Position numbers and translations under genes: made by a program | The notes under the pieces: model-generated | What the model was told of the DNA's origin: nothing | What the model saw: the letters and a program-made list of their open reading frames with translations, nothing else | The model's database searches: none | Assembly: GCF_000316115.1 (NCBI RefSeq) | Contig: NZ_JH993796.1 | Location: forward strand, 85,744-149,743 | Direction of reading: 5' to 3' | DNA length: 64,000 bases | Origin: Leptolyngbya sp. PCC 7375 | GTDB lineage: Bacteria; Cyanobacteriota; Cyanobacteriia; Phormidesmidales; Phormidesmidaceae | In this document: piece after piece, positions 8,987-16,848 of the stretch | Position numbering within the stretch: position 1 is the stretch's first letter | Layout of the letters: each line of letters opens with the position of its first letter

Positions 8987-9768
8987 ACGGTCACCTCAAT
9001 TTGCTGGGCAATGGTTTTAGAAATTGCTCGCATGACTTTAAGACAGTCATTTTTGGGATCGAATTGGGCCAGGGGTTGATGGGCTTCCTGTGAGTCGCTA
9101 ACTGCAGTGCGCACGGGCATGGGATCAAATACATTCATGCCGTCAAACATGGGCAGCTGAAGCTGTGCTGCAATTTCATGAATGGCATCGTTGGCCCTGC
9201 GTGAACCAGATGTGCGTTTGTCGTACATGGTTGGAATAAGACCCAGGACTCTTAAGTCAGGATTTACTTTTTGCGCAAGCTCGATGCTGACTCGGAGGAG
9301 GCCCATAGTTGCCTCGACTGCTTTGTAATTGGTGCTAAGGGGGACCAGTAAGAAGTCGGCAGCCACCAGACAATTGATGGAAAGCAAGCCTAAACTAGGA
9401 GGACCATCAATAACGATGACATCGTATTTTTTGTCTACGTTCTCAAGGGTGTCTCTGAGGCGATACTCTCGACGTAGTTCGCCAGCTAGTAGTAATTCTG
9501 CCTGGGCCAGCTGAAGATTTGCGGGGACGAGATCGCACCAATGATTAGAATCGATGGGCAAGGGTGCTCGGTTCATTAAGCTGTCAAAGATGGTCGCTTC
9601 TAAACCGTAGGCGTCGAGTCCAAAAAAGGTGGTTAGTGAGGCTTGCGGATCCATGTCGATCGCAAGGGTGTTGACATGCTGCTCCCCAAGTAAATGGGAG
9701 ATATTCATCGTCAGCGTAGTTTTGCCAACTCCCCCGGACATATTAAAGAAAGCTACTACTGTCGCCAT
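8983..9768 (-). CDS. parA: ParA-family partition ATPase
   Basis: 261 residues with the deviant Walker A motif GGVGKTT (12-18), a Walker A' DMDPQASLT segment and Walker B VIVIDGPPS. The short N-terminus without a helix-turn-helix makes it Soj/type Ib sized, although the adjacent ParB is of the large CTPase kind. First gene of the parAB operon; a parS-like palindrome sits 28-53 bp upstream of its start and could let ParB repress the operon. Confidence 0.92.
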   Translation of the reverse strand: MATVVAFFNMSGGVGKTTLTMNISHLLGEQHVNTLAIDMDPQASLTTFFGLDAYGLEATIFDSLMNRAPLPIDSNHWCDLVPANLQLAQAELLLAGELRREYRLRDTLENVDKKYDVIVIDGPPSLGLLSINCLVAADFLLVPLSTNYKAVEATMGLLRVSIELAQKVNPDLRVLGLIPTMYDKRTSGSRRANDAIHEIAAQLQLPMFDGMNVFDPMPVRTAVSDSQEAHQPLAQFDPKNDCLKVMRAISKTIAQQIEVTV

Positions 9769-9795
9769 GTTTAGGTATGGGGGATGAGGTGGAGG

Positions 9796-9821
9796 GATGA
9801 CGTGCGACGTCGCACGTCATC
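9796..9821. promoter_or_regulatory. parS-like palindrome upstream of parA
   Basis: Perfect 26-bp palindrome whose inner 22 bp are identical to the one at the parB end. Position just upstream of parA suggests both centromere and operator roles. Confidence 0.75.
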
Positions 9822-9953
9822 AATTGATGGTCAACATACTAATGCAGGATGCGACATATGCGCGCACAAAATCCGAGAATTTTTAAATTGGAAAAACTTA
9901 TCTAGTAAGGTGCTCGCTCACTCTAGAGTCGCTTCAGAATTCGCAGTACGCGA

Positions 9954-9986
9954 TAAAAAAATCCCCTGATATGACTGCCAGGGGAT
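9954..9986 (-). terminator. Rho-independent terminator
   Basis: Read on the minus strand: stem ATCCCCTG/CAGGGGAT (9961-9968 with 9979-9986) followed by a run of seven T. It lies about 160 bp after the stop of the exported-protein operon that ends at 10145. Confidence 0.75.
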
Positions 9987-10144
9987 ACGGATTGTGCTGT
10001 TTAGAGGATTTGAGAGATAGGAGAGTGGGGGATGCCTCCCCAGGGATTTCTCACCGTTTATTGCTCTGTATAGGAATTCAGTTTGTTCCAAGTGCATTCC
10101 AAAGCGGTTTTCGTGATCTTCGTTTGCTTGTGTTGTGTTGTTGC

Positions 10145-10888
10145 TCACCTGCCTCCGTGCATTTCAATGGCCTGTTGCACAGCCTGTTGCCGTCTTGCCT
10201 GGTCCCAGCGGATAGAGTTTAGGGTATTGCCAAGACCAGGGGCATTCCAGCGACCGCTATCGGGATCGAGAAAGGCACGGGTTCTGGCCCAGACAATGCG
10301 GTCAGCTTCGCCCATGGATTGCTGTCGGGCAATGGCGAGCCAGTCAATATAGCCTCGGTCCAGGGCAGCCAGAGGTGCCTGATTGGCCAGGTCGATGCCA
10401 TTAAGTTCTTCGGCTAGGGAAAGAGTGACCTGGTGTTGGCTGGCCTGTTGCCTTAGGGCAAGGGCCTGTTTGTATAGTCGCTTGAGCTGTTTGGTATCGG
10501 CAGCGGCGGGAGACTTGGCTCCATGCTGATAAGAAAAACTGCCCAGGTTCCACTTGTGGTTGCCGGGGTCCACATGGCCATAGTAGGCAGCGGTATAGCC
10601 ACCATCGGGTGTGCGGGTACCTTCGGCACTGCCCACGGCGCGGGCAACGAGGGAGTTGCTGTTACCTTGGAATAAGGTTTCTAAGGCATGGCGGACAACC
10701 TGGATAACTGGTGTTGGGGAGGCCTGTGTGGGTTTGGGGGTAAAGCTGAGGCTAACTGCGCGGGCGGGTGCTTTTTCGATCTTAGCCGGTGGTGAATCAA
10801 AGGTCAGGGCGATGTCCTTGGCCGGGGCCGGAGTGGCCCATAGGAAAATGAGGCCGATGGGTATCGACCAGGGAAACGACCGGTGCAT
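10145..10888 (-). CDS. Exported protein, possibly lysozyme-like
   Basis: 247 residues. A signal peptide (about 1-23, ending APA) is followed by a proline-rich linker and a globular domain that begins AVGSAEGTRTPDGGYTAAYYGH and continues NLGSFSYQHGA. The Gly-Ser-x-Glu-Gly-Thr start resembles the catalytic region of lysozyme-like folds, with the glutamate as a candidate acid, but this is inference. Last gene of a three-gene operon with a lipoprotein (10894-14140, interrupted) and a membrane-anchored protein. In a plasmid setting a wall-opening enzyme for conjugation is one possibility. Confidence 0.7.
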   Translation of the reverse strand: MHRSFPWSIPIGLIFLWATPAPAKDIALTFDSPPAKIEKAPARAVSLSFTPKPTQASPTPVIQVVRHALETLFQGNSNSLVARAVGSAEGTRTPDGGYTAAYYGHVDPGNHKWNLGSFSYQHGAKSPAAADTKQLKRLYKQALALRQQASQHQVTLSLAEELNGIDLANQAPLAALDRGYIDWLAIARQQSMGEADRIVWARTRAFLDPDSGRWNAPGLGNTLNSIRWDQARRQQAVQQAIEMHGGR

Positions 10889-10893
10889 GGTAT

Positions 10894-11237
10894 TTACTCC
10901 GTTAGAAATTGTTCAATTAGCTCAGTGGCGGGTTCGATCAGTGCCCAGGTGCCATCGGGTTCTTTTCTGAAGGTGGCAAAGACTAGCTGCTGTGCTCGAC
11001 CAATGGTGTGACCTTGGGAATGCTGGCCCAGGTTGGGACGGTTGATGCCGCAGAGGCGAAACAGGTAGGCGGGTACCTCTGGACTGGTGAGGGCAATGCA
11101 GTGGTCATCCATGGGTTGGAGTTTGCCATCAAAGGGCATCCGCACCGGGTCGCCGCCCAGATCCAGGGTGATGTCGCCGAGACCGCTGCTAATGCGGTAG
11201 TTGCCTACCTGGTTGCCTACCTGGAGTTCCCAGGTTT
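10894..11237 (-). pseudogene. Lipoprotein gene, 3' part, split by IS21
   Basis: The frame is open from 11253 down to the stop at 10894 but has no sensible start; it begins exactly at the IS21 target duplication. Joined in frame to 14053-14140 it restores a lipoprotein of about 143 residues, with the sequence continuing TITIQ-QTWELQVGNQVG and a conserved-looking GDPVRMPFDGKLQ and FRLCGINRPNLG core. The downstream exported protein starts 5 bp after its stop, so the operon order is clear. Function unknown; an envelope-associated role is inferred. Confidence 0.8.
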
Positions 11238-11390
11238 GTTGAATTGTTAGATGTCAAGGGGGGTAGACGTGACGCGACAGTCGGGTTGGCGAGCTGACTG
11301 ACACTTAATAGAGACTAACTGGTCTCATGCTGAGACTATCAAAGCAAACGACGGGTATCAATTTAAGCCGGGAAATCTTGGCTAGGACTG

Positions 11391-11459
11391 AAGTCGGAAG
11401 TCGGAAGTCGGAAGTCGGAAAGGGAGGGCATTCCGAACTCCGACTTCCGACTTCCGAAC
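11391..11459. repeat. Heptad tandem repeats forming a long hairpin
   Basis: About five copies of AAGTCGG (11391-11424) face an inverted array of CCGACTT units (11440-11459) across a short loop. Heptad arrays like this are known in cyanobacteria as short tandemly repeated repetitive sequences. It lies downstream of istB inside the IS21 element and may end istAB transcripts. Confidence 0.7.
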
Positions 11460-11514
11460 TCTAGATTCCTGAGGAAATCGTCCCGCTTTATGTTGGTACC
11501 TCAAACGACAGCTA

Positions 11515-11559
11515 GCGATCTAAATGACCAGGCGCGATCTAAATGACAGCGCCTGGTCA
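11515..11559. repeat. Direct and inverted repeats near the IS21 end
   Basis: GCGATCTAAATGAC occurs twice (11515-11528, 11534-11547) and TGACCAGGCGC (11525-11535) is inverted at 11549-11559. IS21 elements carry multiple terminal transposase-binding repeats, which these may be. Confidence 0.5.
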
Positions 11560-11599
11560 CTGTCAAGCAATTAAAATCTCCAAGTATTTTGTGCGTCAA

Positions 11600-12415
11600 T
11601 TATCCCTGATTGCGAGCCGCCGCCTGCTGCTGCCGATAGCTGTCAGCCTTAATCTCAAAGATGACAGCATGATGCACCAGTCGGTCAACGGCAGCCACGG
11701 TCATCATCGAATCGGGAAAGATGCTGTCCCACTTGCTGAATGGCTGATTAGCGGTGATCAGCAAACTCTTGCGTTCATAGCGGTGGGCAATGAGTTCGAA
11801 GAGTACGGAGGTTTCGGCTTCAGACTTTTGCACGTAGCCCAAGTCGTCGAGGATGAGCAGGTCAAAACGGTCGAGCTTCTTTAGTCTAGACTGTAGCAAC
11901 AGTTGTTGTTTATCCTGCTGAAGCTGTTGAACTAAGGCAAGTGCGCTGAAGAACTTGATGCGCCGACCCGCTTCTAGCATGGCTTGCGACAACCCAAGAG
12001 CCAAATGAGTTTTCCCAACTCCGGACGCGCCGAAAAACAGGCAGTTGGTGGCGTTATCGAGCCAGGTATCGTCATCGGCCAATTGCATCAGAGGGGCCGG
12101 ATTGAAGTTTGGGCAATGGTCAAACTCAAAGTTGGTCAAACTTTTTACGGCGGGCAGCTGAGCTTCCTTTTTTGCGCGCTCTAGCCGCATTTGTGCTCGT
12201 CTGTCGGCCTCTTGTTGACATAAGCTGAGTAAAAACTGTGCATAAGACCATTGTTGCTGCAAAGCGCGGCTCTCTGTAGCTTCCCAGTGGGTAAGCATGT
12301 TGGTGAGCTTGAGCTGTTTGAGCAGACGGCTCAACTGTTGGTACGGGCTGGTTGTTTGTGGTGTTTGTGATGAGGTTGGCGTCCGTGTCGTTTGAGCCAC
12401 TGAGGAGTTGGTCAT
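11600..12415 (-). CDS. istB: IS21 helper ATPase IstB
   Basis: 271 residues with Walker A GASGVGKTH (about 129-137) and Walker B LLILDDLGY, the standard DnaC/IstB AAA+ core; about 250 residues is normal for the family. It assembles on DNA and activates IstA for strand transfer. Its start lies inside the end of istA, giving a long (290 bp) overlap in another frame; an internal ATG (MLTHWEATES) would shorten this. Both genes appear intact. Confidence 0.9.
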   Translation of the reverse strand: MTNSSVAQTTRTPTSSQTPQTTSPYQQLSRLLKQLKLTNMLTHWEATESRALQQQWSYAQFLLSLCQQEADRRAQMRLERAKKEAQLPAVKSLTNFEFDHCPNFNPAPLMQLADDDTWLDNATNCLFFGASGVGKTHLALGLSQAMLEAGRRIKFFSALALVQQLQQDKQQLLLQSRLKKLDRFDLLILDDLGYVQKSEAETSVLFELIAHRYERKSLLITANQPFSKWDSIFPDSMMTVAAVDRLVHHAVIFEIKADSYRQQQAAARNQG

Positions 12416-13889
12416 AGCTATCGAGAGCGTGTTGTTGGGTTGCGATTGGCGGCAAGGTGGCTACCGCATCGGGCATAAACTGTTGCTGTAGATGCCTCAA
12501 CGTCAGCTGGTTCTTGGATAGGGCTTCGGCAAGATAGCTGGCGACGGTTTGTTCTTTGTCATAGGTGGCGGCAATGTAGAGCGCTTCGACCATGAGTACA
12601 GCGGCTTGGTCGCGCTCAAACTGAGCTTTCATCTGCGCCCAAAGCTGGCGAAACTCAGCAGTCGGTAACAAATCTGACTGCCACTGACAGAAGAGGAAGG
12701 CTCTGGGCTTTTTCCTGAGTCCACCTATCACATGGCGATAGTCGATGCAGCGCCCCCGCCGTCGTCCTTTGCCAGCCACACGCATGCGGGACAGCTCAAA
12801 CACCTGCTGCCGCGCAAAGTAGCCGACTAAACGGTCATGATAGAGATGAATTTCTATCTGTTGACCTATCAGTCGTGATGGCACGCTGTAGAGAATGCAG
12901 CGCACCTCTATCGTGCTGTGACAGCTGACTTTGGCACCGAGAATCTCGTAGTCGGCCACTCGGCGTTTCGGCAGCGGTTGTAGGACGGCTTTTTCTGCTT
13001 CATACTTGGCCTCGCACTGCCGATTGAGACCAGCAGCGGCGTTGTCTATCACCGCCTGGTACTCGGCAATACTGGCAAAGTCGCTGCTGCCGCGCAGGTA
13101 GATAGCCTGTTTGATACGGTTCTTCAGGTGGCCGTGCGGACTTTCTACAGATCCGTTCTCGTTTGCTTTGCCTTTGTTGTTTCTCGTTGGCACCATCCGG
13201 TAGTGCTCACACAGGTCATCGTAGAACCGCGTCAGCTCCTGGATACGATGCCCCCCTGAATTACGGTAGGCCGCGCTCAGGCTGTCCGTGCGATGTTCTT
13301 GTGGGGCACCGCCAGCCGCAGCTAGGGCGTTCTGCAACCCTTCGGATAGGGCAATGAAGCTTTCGCCCCCCTGAATAATCTGCGCGTACTGCCAACCGCT
13401 GTAGGCGAGCCGGTAATGATAAATCAAGTGCTCAAATGGCTTGCCGTTGAGGGTGATTTCCATCCCTTTCAGTTTGGTGAAGTCTGAGAGTCCCATGACG
13501 CCTGGTTCATGGCGCAGTACGAACATGACCTCCGGCGCCGGCCCGTGCAGCGCTTTCCACTGCTGCACTCTTCTCTGTAAGGTGCGTAGCACCTGTGGGT
13601 ACTTGCCTGGATACTGCTCTTGCAGGTATTCAAACAGCGTCATTGGTTTCAGTCTCGGTTCCTGGCGTAGCATCGGTTCTAGCTCGCTGGCCCAGACGCC
13701 AGCTAAGGGATCTTGGCTCCGGGATGATGCAACGACAGCTCCTCGGTTAGCGCGGTGATGGCCTGCATCAATCCGTTGCCCTGTCCGCTCTGATATCTCG
13801 GCTATCGTCGACGATGCCGTCTGGGTCAACCCCAGCTTTCTCGCGTTCATATAGGCTCTCTTTTGGTATAAGTGAATGGCTTTCGGCAC
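12126..13889 (-). CDS. istA: IS21 transposase IstA
   Basis: 587 residues. N-terminal helix-turn-helix region, then an RNase H-like DDE core with SDFTKLKG, RTDSLSAA and the NENGSVESPHGHLK segment holding the catalytic glutamate, followed by the beta-barrel domain (VRCILYSVPSRLIGQQIEIHLYHD). The last 90 or so residues overlap istB in a different frame and are low-complexity and basic, so they may be read-through beyond the conserved protein. Intact. Confidence 0.9.
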   Translation of the reverse strand: MPKAIHLYQKRAYMNARKLGLTQTASSTIAEISERTGQRIDAGHHRANRGAVVASSRSQDPLAGVWASELEPMLRQEPRLKPMTLFEYLQEQYPGKYPQVLRTLQRRVQQWKALHGPAPEVMFVLRHEPGVMGLSDFTKLKGMEITLNGKPFEHLIYHYRLAYSGWQYAQIIQGGESFIALSEGLQNALAAAGGAPQEHRTDSLSAAYRNSGGHRIQELTRFYDDLCEHYRMVPTRNNKGKANENGSVESPHGHLKNRIKQAIYLRGSSDFASIAEYQAVIDNAAAGLNRQCEAKYEAEKAVLQPLPKRRVADYEILGAKVSCHSTIEVRCILYSVPSRLIGQQIEIHLYHDRLVGYFARQQVFELSRMRVAGKGRRRGRCIDYRHVIGGLRKKPRAFLFCQWQSDLLPTAEFRQLWAQMKAQFERDQAAVLMVEALYIAATYDKEQTVASYLAEALSKNQLTLRHLQQQFMPDAVATLPPIATQQHALDSYDQLLSGSNDTDANLITNTTNNQPVPTVEPSAQTAQAHQHAYPLGSYREPRFAATMVLCTVFTQLMSTRGRQTSTNAARARKKGSSAARRKKFDQL

Positions 13890-14052
13890 AGGTCATCGCT
13901 CTCTTTCGCAGGAGATCTACCTGTGCCTTTTTCTTCGACTGGTGACAACCCAGCTAAGCTAACGCTTGCGCCGATAACCTTGTCTCACGCTCTTTGGGCG
14001 AAACCCGACAACCGCCTTGGCGTCACCTGCCTACCTTCACTGTCGCGCAACA

Positions 14053-14140
14053 GTTGAATGGTGATGGTGCGTGGTGATGGTTGACCTGACTGGCAGGCGG
14101 CTAGTAGAGTGAGCAGTGCTCCACCGGCTATCTGCAACAT
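14053..14140 (-). pseudogene. Lipoprotein gene, 5' part, split by IS21
   Basis: Starts at ATG 14140, 4 bp after the stop of the preceding gene. It encodes a lipoprotein signal peptide with lipobox LLAAC, then SGQPSPRTITIQ up to the IS21 insertion point. Beyond 14053 the frame runs into IS sequence. The other part is at 10894-11237. Confidence 0.8.
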
Positions 14141-14144
14141 GCAT

Positions 14145-14558
14145 CTAGTGTTGAAGCTTAAAGCCATAGCCCGCATACTCCTCATCTTCGTACAGCACCA
14201 CTAGCCAGGTATTGGGATCAAAGGCCAGGGGATAGGCAACGCGTTCGGCGGTGACTCCGGCTCGCACTTCGATGGCCGTTAGAGTGCAGTAGGGATCTTC
14301 GGCTATGGCTTCGATGGCCTGGCGGTTTTCCCGTTCGGGGACGGTGAGTAGCTGGGTGAGTTGTTGTCGTGAGAGAACGGCCTGGCTGGATATTATGTTC
14401 TGGCAGAGGTCTTTCTTAGCGGAGGCGGCTTTGGCTTGGAATCGGAGGCCGAAGCCAAGGCTAAAGCTGAGTAGCATGAGTAGGCTGCTGGTGATGAGGC
14501 GGTAGCGTCGCTGTCGTCTAGGGCGTCGTTTGGATCGTTGTTTAGTTTTTGGGTTCAT
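14145..14558 (-). CDS. Membrane-anchored exported protein, unknown
   Basis: 137 residues. A very basic N-terminus (KTKQRSKRRPRRQRR) precedes one hydrophobic helix (about 21-40), so the chain is anchored with its C-terminal domain outside. That domain has two cysteines (C54, C92) and ends VLYEDEEYAGYGFKLQH. GGAG lies just before the ATG. First gene of the three-gene exported-protein operon that continues into the IS21-split lipoprotein. Family not recognised. Confidence 0.65.
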   Translation of the reverse strand: MNPKTKQRSKRRPRRQRRYRLITSSLLMLLSFSLGFGLRFQAKAASAKKDLCQNIISSQAVLSRQQLTQLLTVPERENRQAIEAIAEDPYCTLTAIEVRAGVTAERVAYPLAFDPNTWLVVLYEDEEYAGYGFKLQH

Positions 14559-14757
14559 GGGGTGCTCCTTGCTGGCTGCGTCCAGGTGATGTGAGTATAG
14601 ACGCAGTTTTCTACAAGAGACAAGGACTTAATCCTTATGAGGTAAGGGGTTTGGGATTTGTGCAATAAGTTTTAAGTCTGTGGCGACAAGGGTTGAGCAG
14701 TCGAGAAAATTTCTGGAATTATTTTTGCAACAACAGTGTTATGTAAGTACCATATGC

Positions 14758-15063
14758 CTACTGTTTGGATTTGTAATTAAGTTCTAGGGCATGACAAAAG
14801 CTATTAAGACTGTTTAGCAGCGCATTGTAATAAGCATAAGCATCATCCCGGTCATGTTGAAGACGGTCATATAGCGTTAGCTCTGGCTCTGGCAGTAAAT
14901 TCTCCTTTGGAAAGTCTAAGCCTGCCGTGGCTAAACGTGTTGATGCGATCGCAATCAACAATGCCCCAATTGAATCTCTCTTGCCATTCTGTAAATCTTC
15001 AACTCCAGGTAAAATCAACTCTGCCCCTGGAAAATTCTCCAGGTTCATCAGACGTTCCGTCAT
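14758..15063 (-). CDS. Small partner of a nucleotidyltransferase
   Basis: 101 residues, helix-rich, with LYDRLQHDRDDAYAYYNALLNSLNSF near the C-terminus. Not recognised as a named family. Its start overlaps the stop of the upstream nucleotidyltransferase gene by 4 bp (ATGA), so the two are translationally coupled; this architecture resembles nucleotidyltransferase-type toxin-antitoxin pairs, with this protein as possible partner. Confidence 0.6.
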   Translation of the reverse strand: MTERLMNLENFPGAELILPGVEDLQNGKRDSIGALLIAIASTRLATAGLDFPKENLLPEPELTLYDRLQHDRDDAYAYYNALLNSLNSFCHALELNYKSKQ

Positions 15064-15599
15064 TGGCGGTTGCCTCTCATTTGTTCAATAAAAGTCTCGA
15101 CTCGATTTTTGAGAACGTCAGAATCAATAGAAGGAAATCGAATTAGGTCAGATTCAATCGCTTTAAAACAATTATCTAAATCTTCTAGTGAAAATAACTG
15201 TTGTGCGTACATGGCTTGAACATCACTGATGTCACGTTCATAACCCCTTGAAAGCTTAGAAAGCGCCTGGGCCGTAAAGTCGTAGTGATAGAACGAAACC
15301 TGACCTTGTTTCCCAATGAATACACTCCTATCTCGCCATCCTGGCAGTGGCGGTAAAAAATCTTGAGGAGATGCCAGTTCAATATTGATATTTAACTCTC
15401 GTTTGATTTTTGAAATAGCCTGGAAAACCCCTGATGGTTCAGGATCTAATCGGATATCGATATCAACTGTAGAACTACGCCATCCAATCAATAGCGCGCT
15501 AGCCCCGCCAGTAAAATAAACAGAGCCTGAACCCCTAGCTTCTTTGCCCAGGATGTTCATCAGCTGTTTTATTTTTTCAGGATCAACAGTTGAACGCAT
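15060..15599 (-). CDS. Nucleotidyltransferase (AbiEii/DUF6036-like)
   Basis: 179 residues. The nucleotidyltransferase hallmarks are visible: GGASALL (31-37), and TVDIDIRL with the metal-binding pair D46/D48. Proteins of this size and pattern belong to the DUF6036/AbiEii-like group, several members of which are toxins that modify tRNA or protein. Coupled by ATGA to a 101-residue gene. The toxin role is inferred from family and context only. Confidence 0.7.
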   Translation of the reverse strand: MRSTVDPEKIKQLMNILGKEARGSGSVYFTGGASALLIGWRSSTVDIDIRLDPEPSGVFQAISKIKRELNINIELASPQDFLPPLPGWRDRSVFIGKQGQVSFYHYDFTAQALSKLSRGYERDISDVQAMYAQQLFSLEDLDNCFKAIESDLIRFPSIDSDVLKNRVETFIEQMRGNRQ

Positions 15600-15840
15600 A
15601 CCTGCAAGGTTCTAAGGGGACAGCCGTGAAGTCCACAGCCTACGATTACCACTACATCTTCGCTTATTGTACTGCCTGGCTCAAAAATAAAGTGAACCTG
15701 CGGTGACCGAGTTCCACGACCCTATTGGTAGGTTTTGCGATATCCTAAATGATCTATCCGTGGGCAGTTCATCAGTTTCAGAGCAGATAAGAAAAGCGTT
15801 AGCCATGTCCTTTGGGCTATACGCAACTCTACAGCTATCG

Positions 15841-16425
15841 CTAATGCAGTTCAAAAAATGACTCTTGCCCCAGATGGGGTAAGTAGGTCTTGACCAGCAC
15901 GTCTAGAGAGTCTTCATGACCAATGTAGATCCAATCATCAATGCTGCCAAGGTAGCAATACCGCTCCGTTTGAAAACGCCGATTTTGCTTGTCAATCAGG
16001 GTAAAACGGAGGTCAGATGTATACCGCATTGACTGCTGGATAAGCTGTTCTATCGTATCGGCATCTCGATTAAACGGAACTGCGGTTGATCTGATCATTT
16101 CTGACAATTGGTCAGTGTTGCCCTTGGAGATAAAAATATAAATAATCTCTTTTTTGACATCGATTATAAAAGGCTTGACCTTAGAAAAGTTCTCCATCCC
16201 CTGCTTGACGACTTGCACTTCGGCATCTGTAATAATCTTTTTTGGAATCCTCCGCAAAAAGACCTGGGCATTAGGATTTTCATAAATTTCAAACCCATCA
16301 GGAATTTGCTCGACCAGATTTCCCTCGGATTTCTTTGAGAAAAAGTACTTGGGTTTGCCGGTTTTTGTGGTGCCCTGATGCAGATAGTAGGTTTGTAAAC
16401 TGCGGTTGGTGTAGGTGATGGTCAT
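15841..16425 (-). CDS. Conserved protein of unknown function
   Basis: 194 residues, soluble, mixed alpha/beta. It opens with a YYLHQGTTKTGKPKYFFSKK segment and an IPDGFEIYENPNAQVFLRR segment that look like conserved blocks of an uncharacterised bacterial family I have seen in cyanobacteria, but no activity is known to me. It stands alone, 415 bp upstream in transcription sense from the repeat-protein remnant. Confidence 0.65.
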   Translation of the reverse strand: MTITYTNRSLQTYYLHQGTTKTGKPKYFFSKKSEGNLVEQIPDGFEIYENPNAQVFLRRIPKKIITDAEVQVVKQGMENFSKVKPFIIDVKKEIIYIFISKGNTDQLSEMIRSTAVPFNRDADTIEQLIQQSMRYTSDLRFTLIDKQNRRFQTERYCYLGSIDDWIYIGHEDSLDVLVKTYLPHLGQESFFELH

Positions 16426-16614
16426 TTGTCTATTTCTGCATGCCGCTAGCGGTAAGGTTCAGCTTCTCCCGCCGTGTTTCCGCTAGGATACAACAGTGTG
16501 GTTAGGAGACAGAATGTAGAAGTCAGAAGCCTCCTGTATTCTGCTCCTGACTTGAGCCCCTACCCCCAATGATGTTACCGTCAGGTCGCCTCGACGGATT
16601 AATGATTTTGTCCA

Positions 16615-16645
16615 ACAAAAAAGCCCCCACCAATTGGCGGAGGCT
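16615..16645 (-). terminator. Terminator of the broken repeat-protein gene
   Basis: On the minus strand: AGCCTCCGCC-AATT-GGTGGGGGCT followed by six T. A near-identical terminator ends the intact paralogue at 27257-27286. Confidence 0.8.
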
Positions 16646-16681
16646 CTAGAGGGTGTGTGTAGGGAGAGTCTGAGTGGAAAA

Positions 16682-16735
16682 GGGTGCCCTGAGAATGAAG
16701 CCTTTCACAGATTACGGAGTCTGCACCGGGCACCC
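16682..16735 (-). ncRNA. Conserved 3'-UTR hairpin, copy 1
   Basis: GGGTGCCC (16682-16689) pairs with GGGCACCC (16728-16735) around a 38-nt loop. The same hairpin with a single loop change lies downstream of the paralogue at 27322-27373, more conserved than the coding sequence. A structured RNA or processed 3' sRNA is possible; inference. Confidence 0.45.
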
Positions 16736-16767
16736 AAGCTTGGGTACCGCAACAGCTCAGCAATCTG

Positions 16768-16848
16768 TTAGCGGATGGACTTAGTACGAGCATCCAGAGC
16801 ATCCAGACGAGCTTCCTGGATGTTATCGACAGCTTTAGTCCGAGCGTC
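16768..16848 (-). pseudogene. Repeat-protein gene, 3' fragment
   Basis: Encodes the last 26 or so residues of a protein like the intact one at 27415-27927, ending DARTKSIR. The frame is cut at 16848 by an IS4-type element; the matching upstream piece is 18317-18435. Confidence 0.8.

Larger units (their letters stand above)
11245..14052 (-). mobile_element. IS21-family insertion sequence
   Basis: 2808 bp, ends TGTTAGATGTCAAGG and CGCGCAACA, with imperfect subterminal inverted repeats (GGTAG..GTGACGC). It is flanked by the 7-bp target duplication GTTGAAT at 11238-11244 and 14053-14059. It carries istA and istB. Removal of the element plus one duplication restores an open lipoprotein gene, which confirms both ends. 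Intact genes and exact duplications indicate a recent insertion. Confidence 0.93.

Noticed and set aside
9918..10148. Minus-strand open frame of 76 codons after the exported-protein gene
   Set aside because: It runs straight through a strong terminator hairpin and has no protein-like features; its GTG start overlaps the previous stop only by chance.
11391..11459. Repeat array considered as a CRISPR
   Set aside because: Units are 7 bp, contiguous, without spacers, and inverted on the other side; no cas genes. It is a heptad repeat hairpin.
12126..12415. C-terminal 90 residues of the istA frame as a functional domain
   Set aside because: The stretch overlaps istB in another frame and is low-complexity; likely read-through beyond the conserved transposase.
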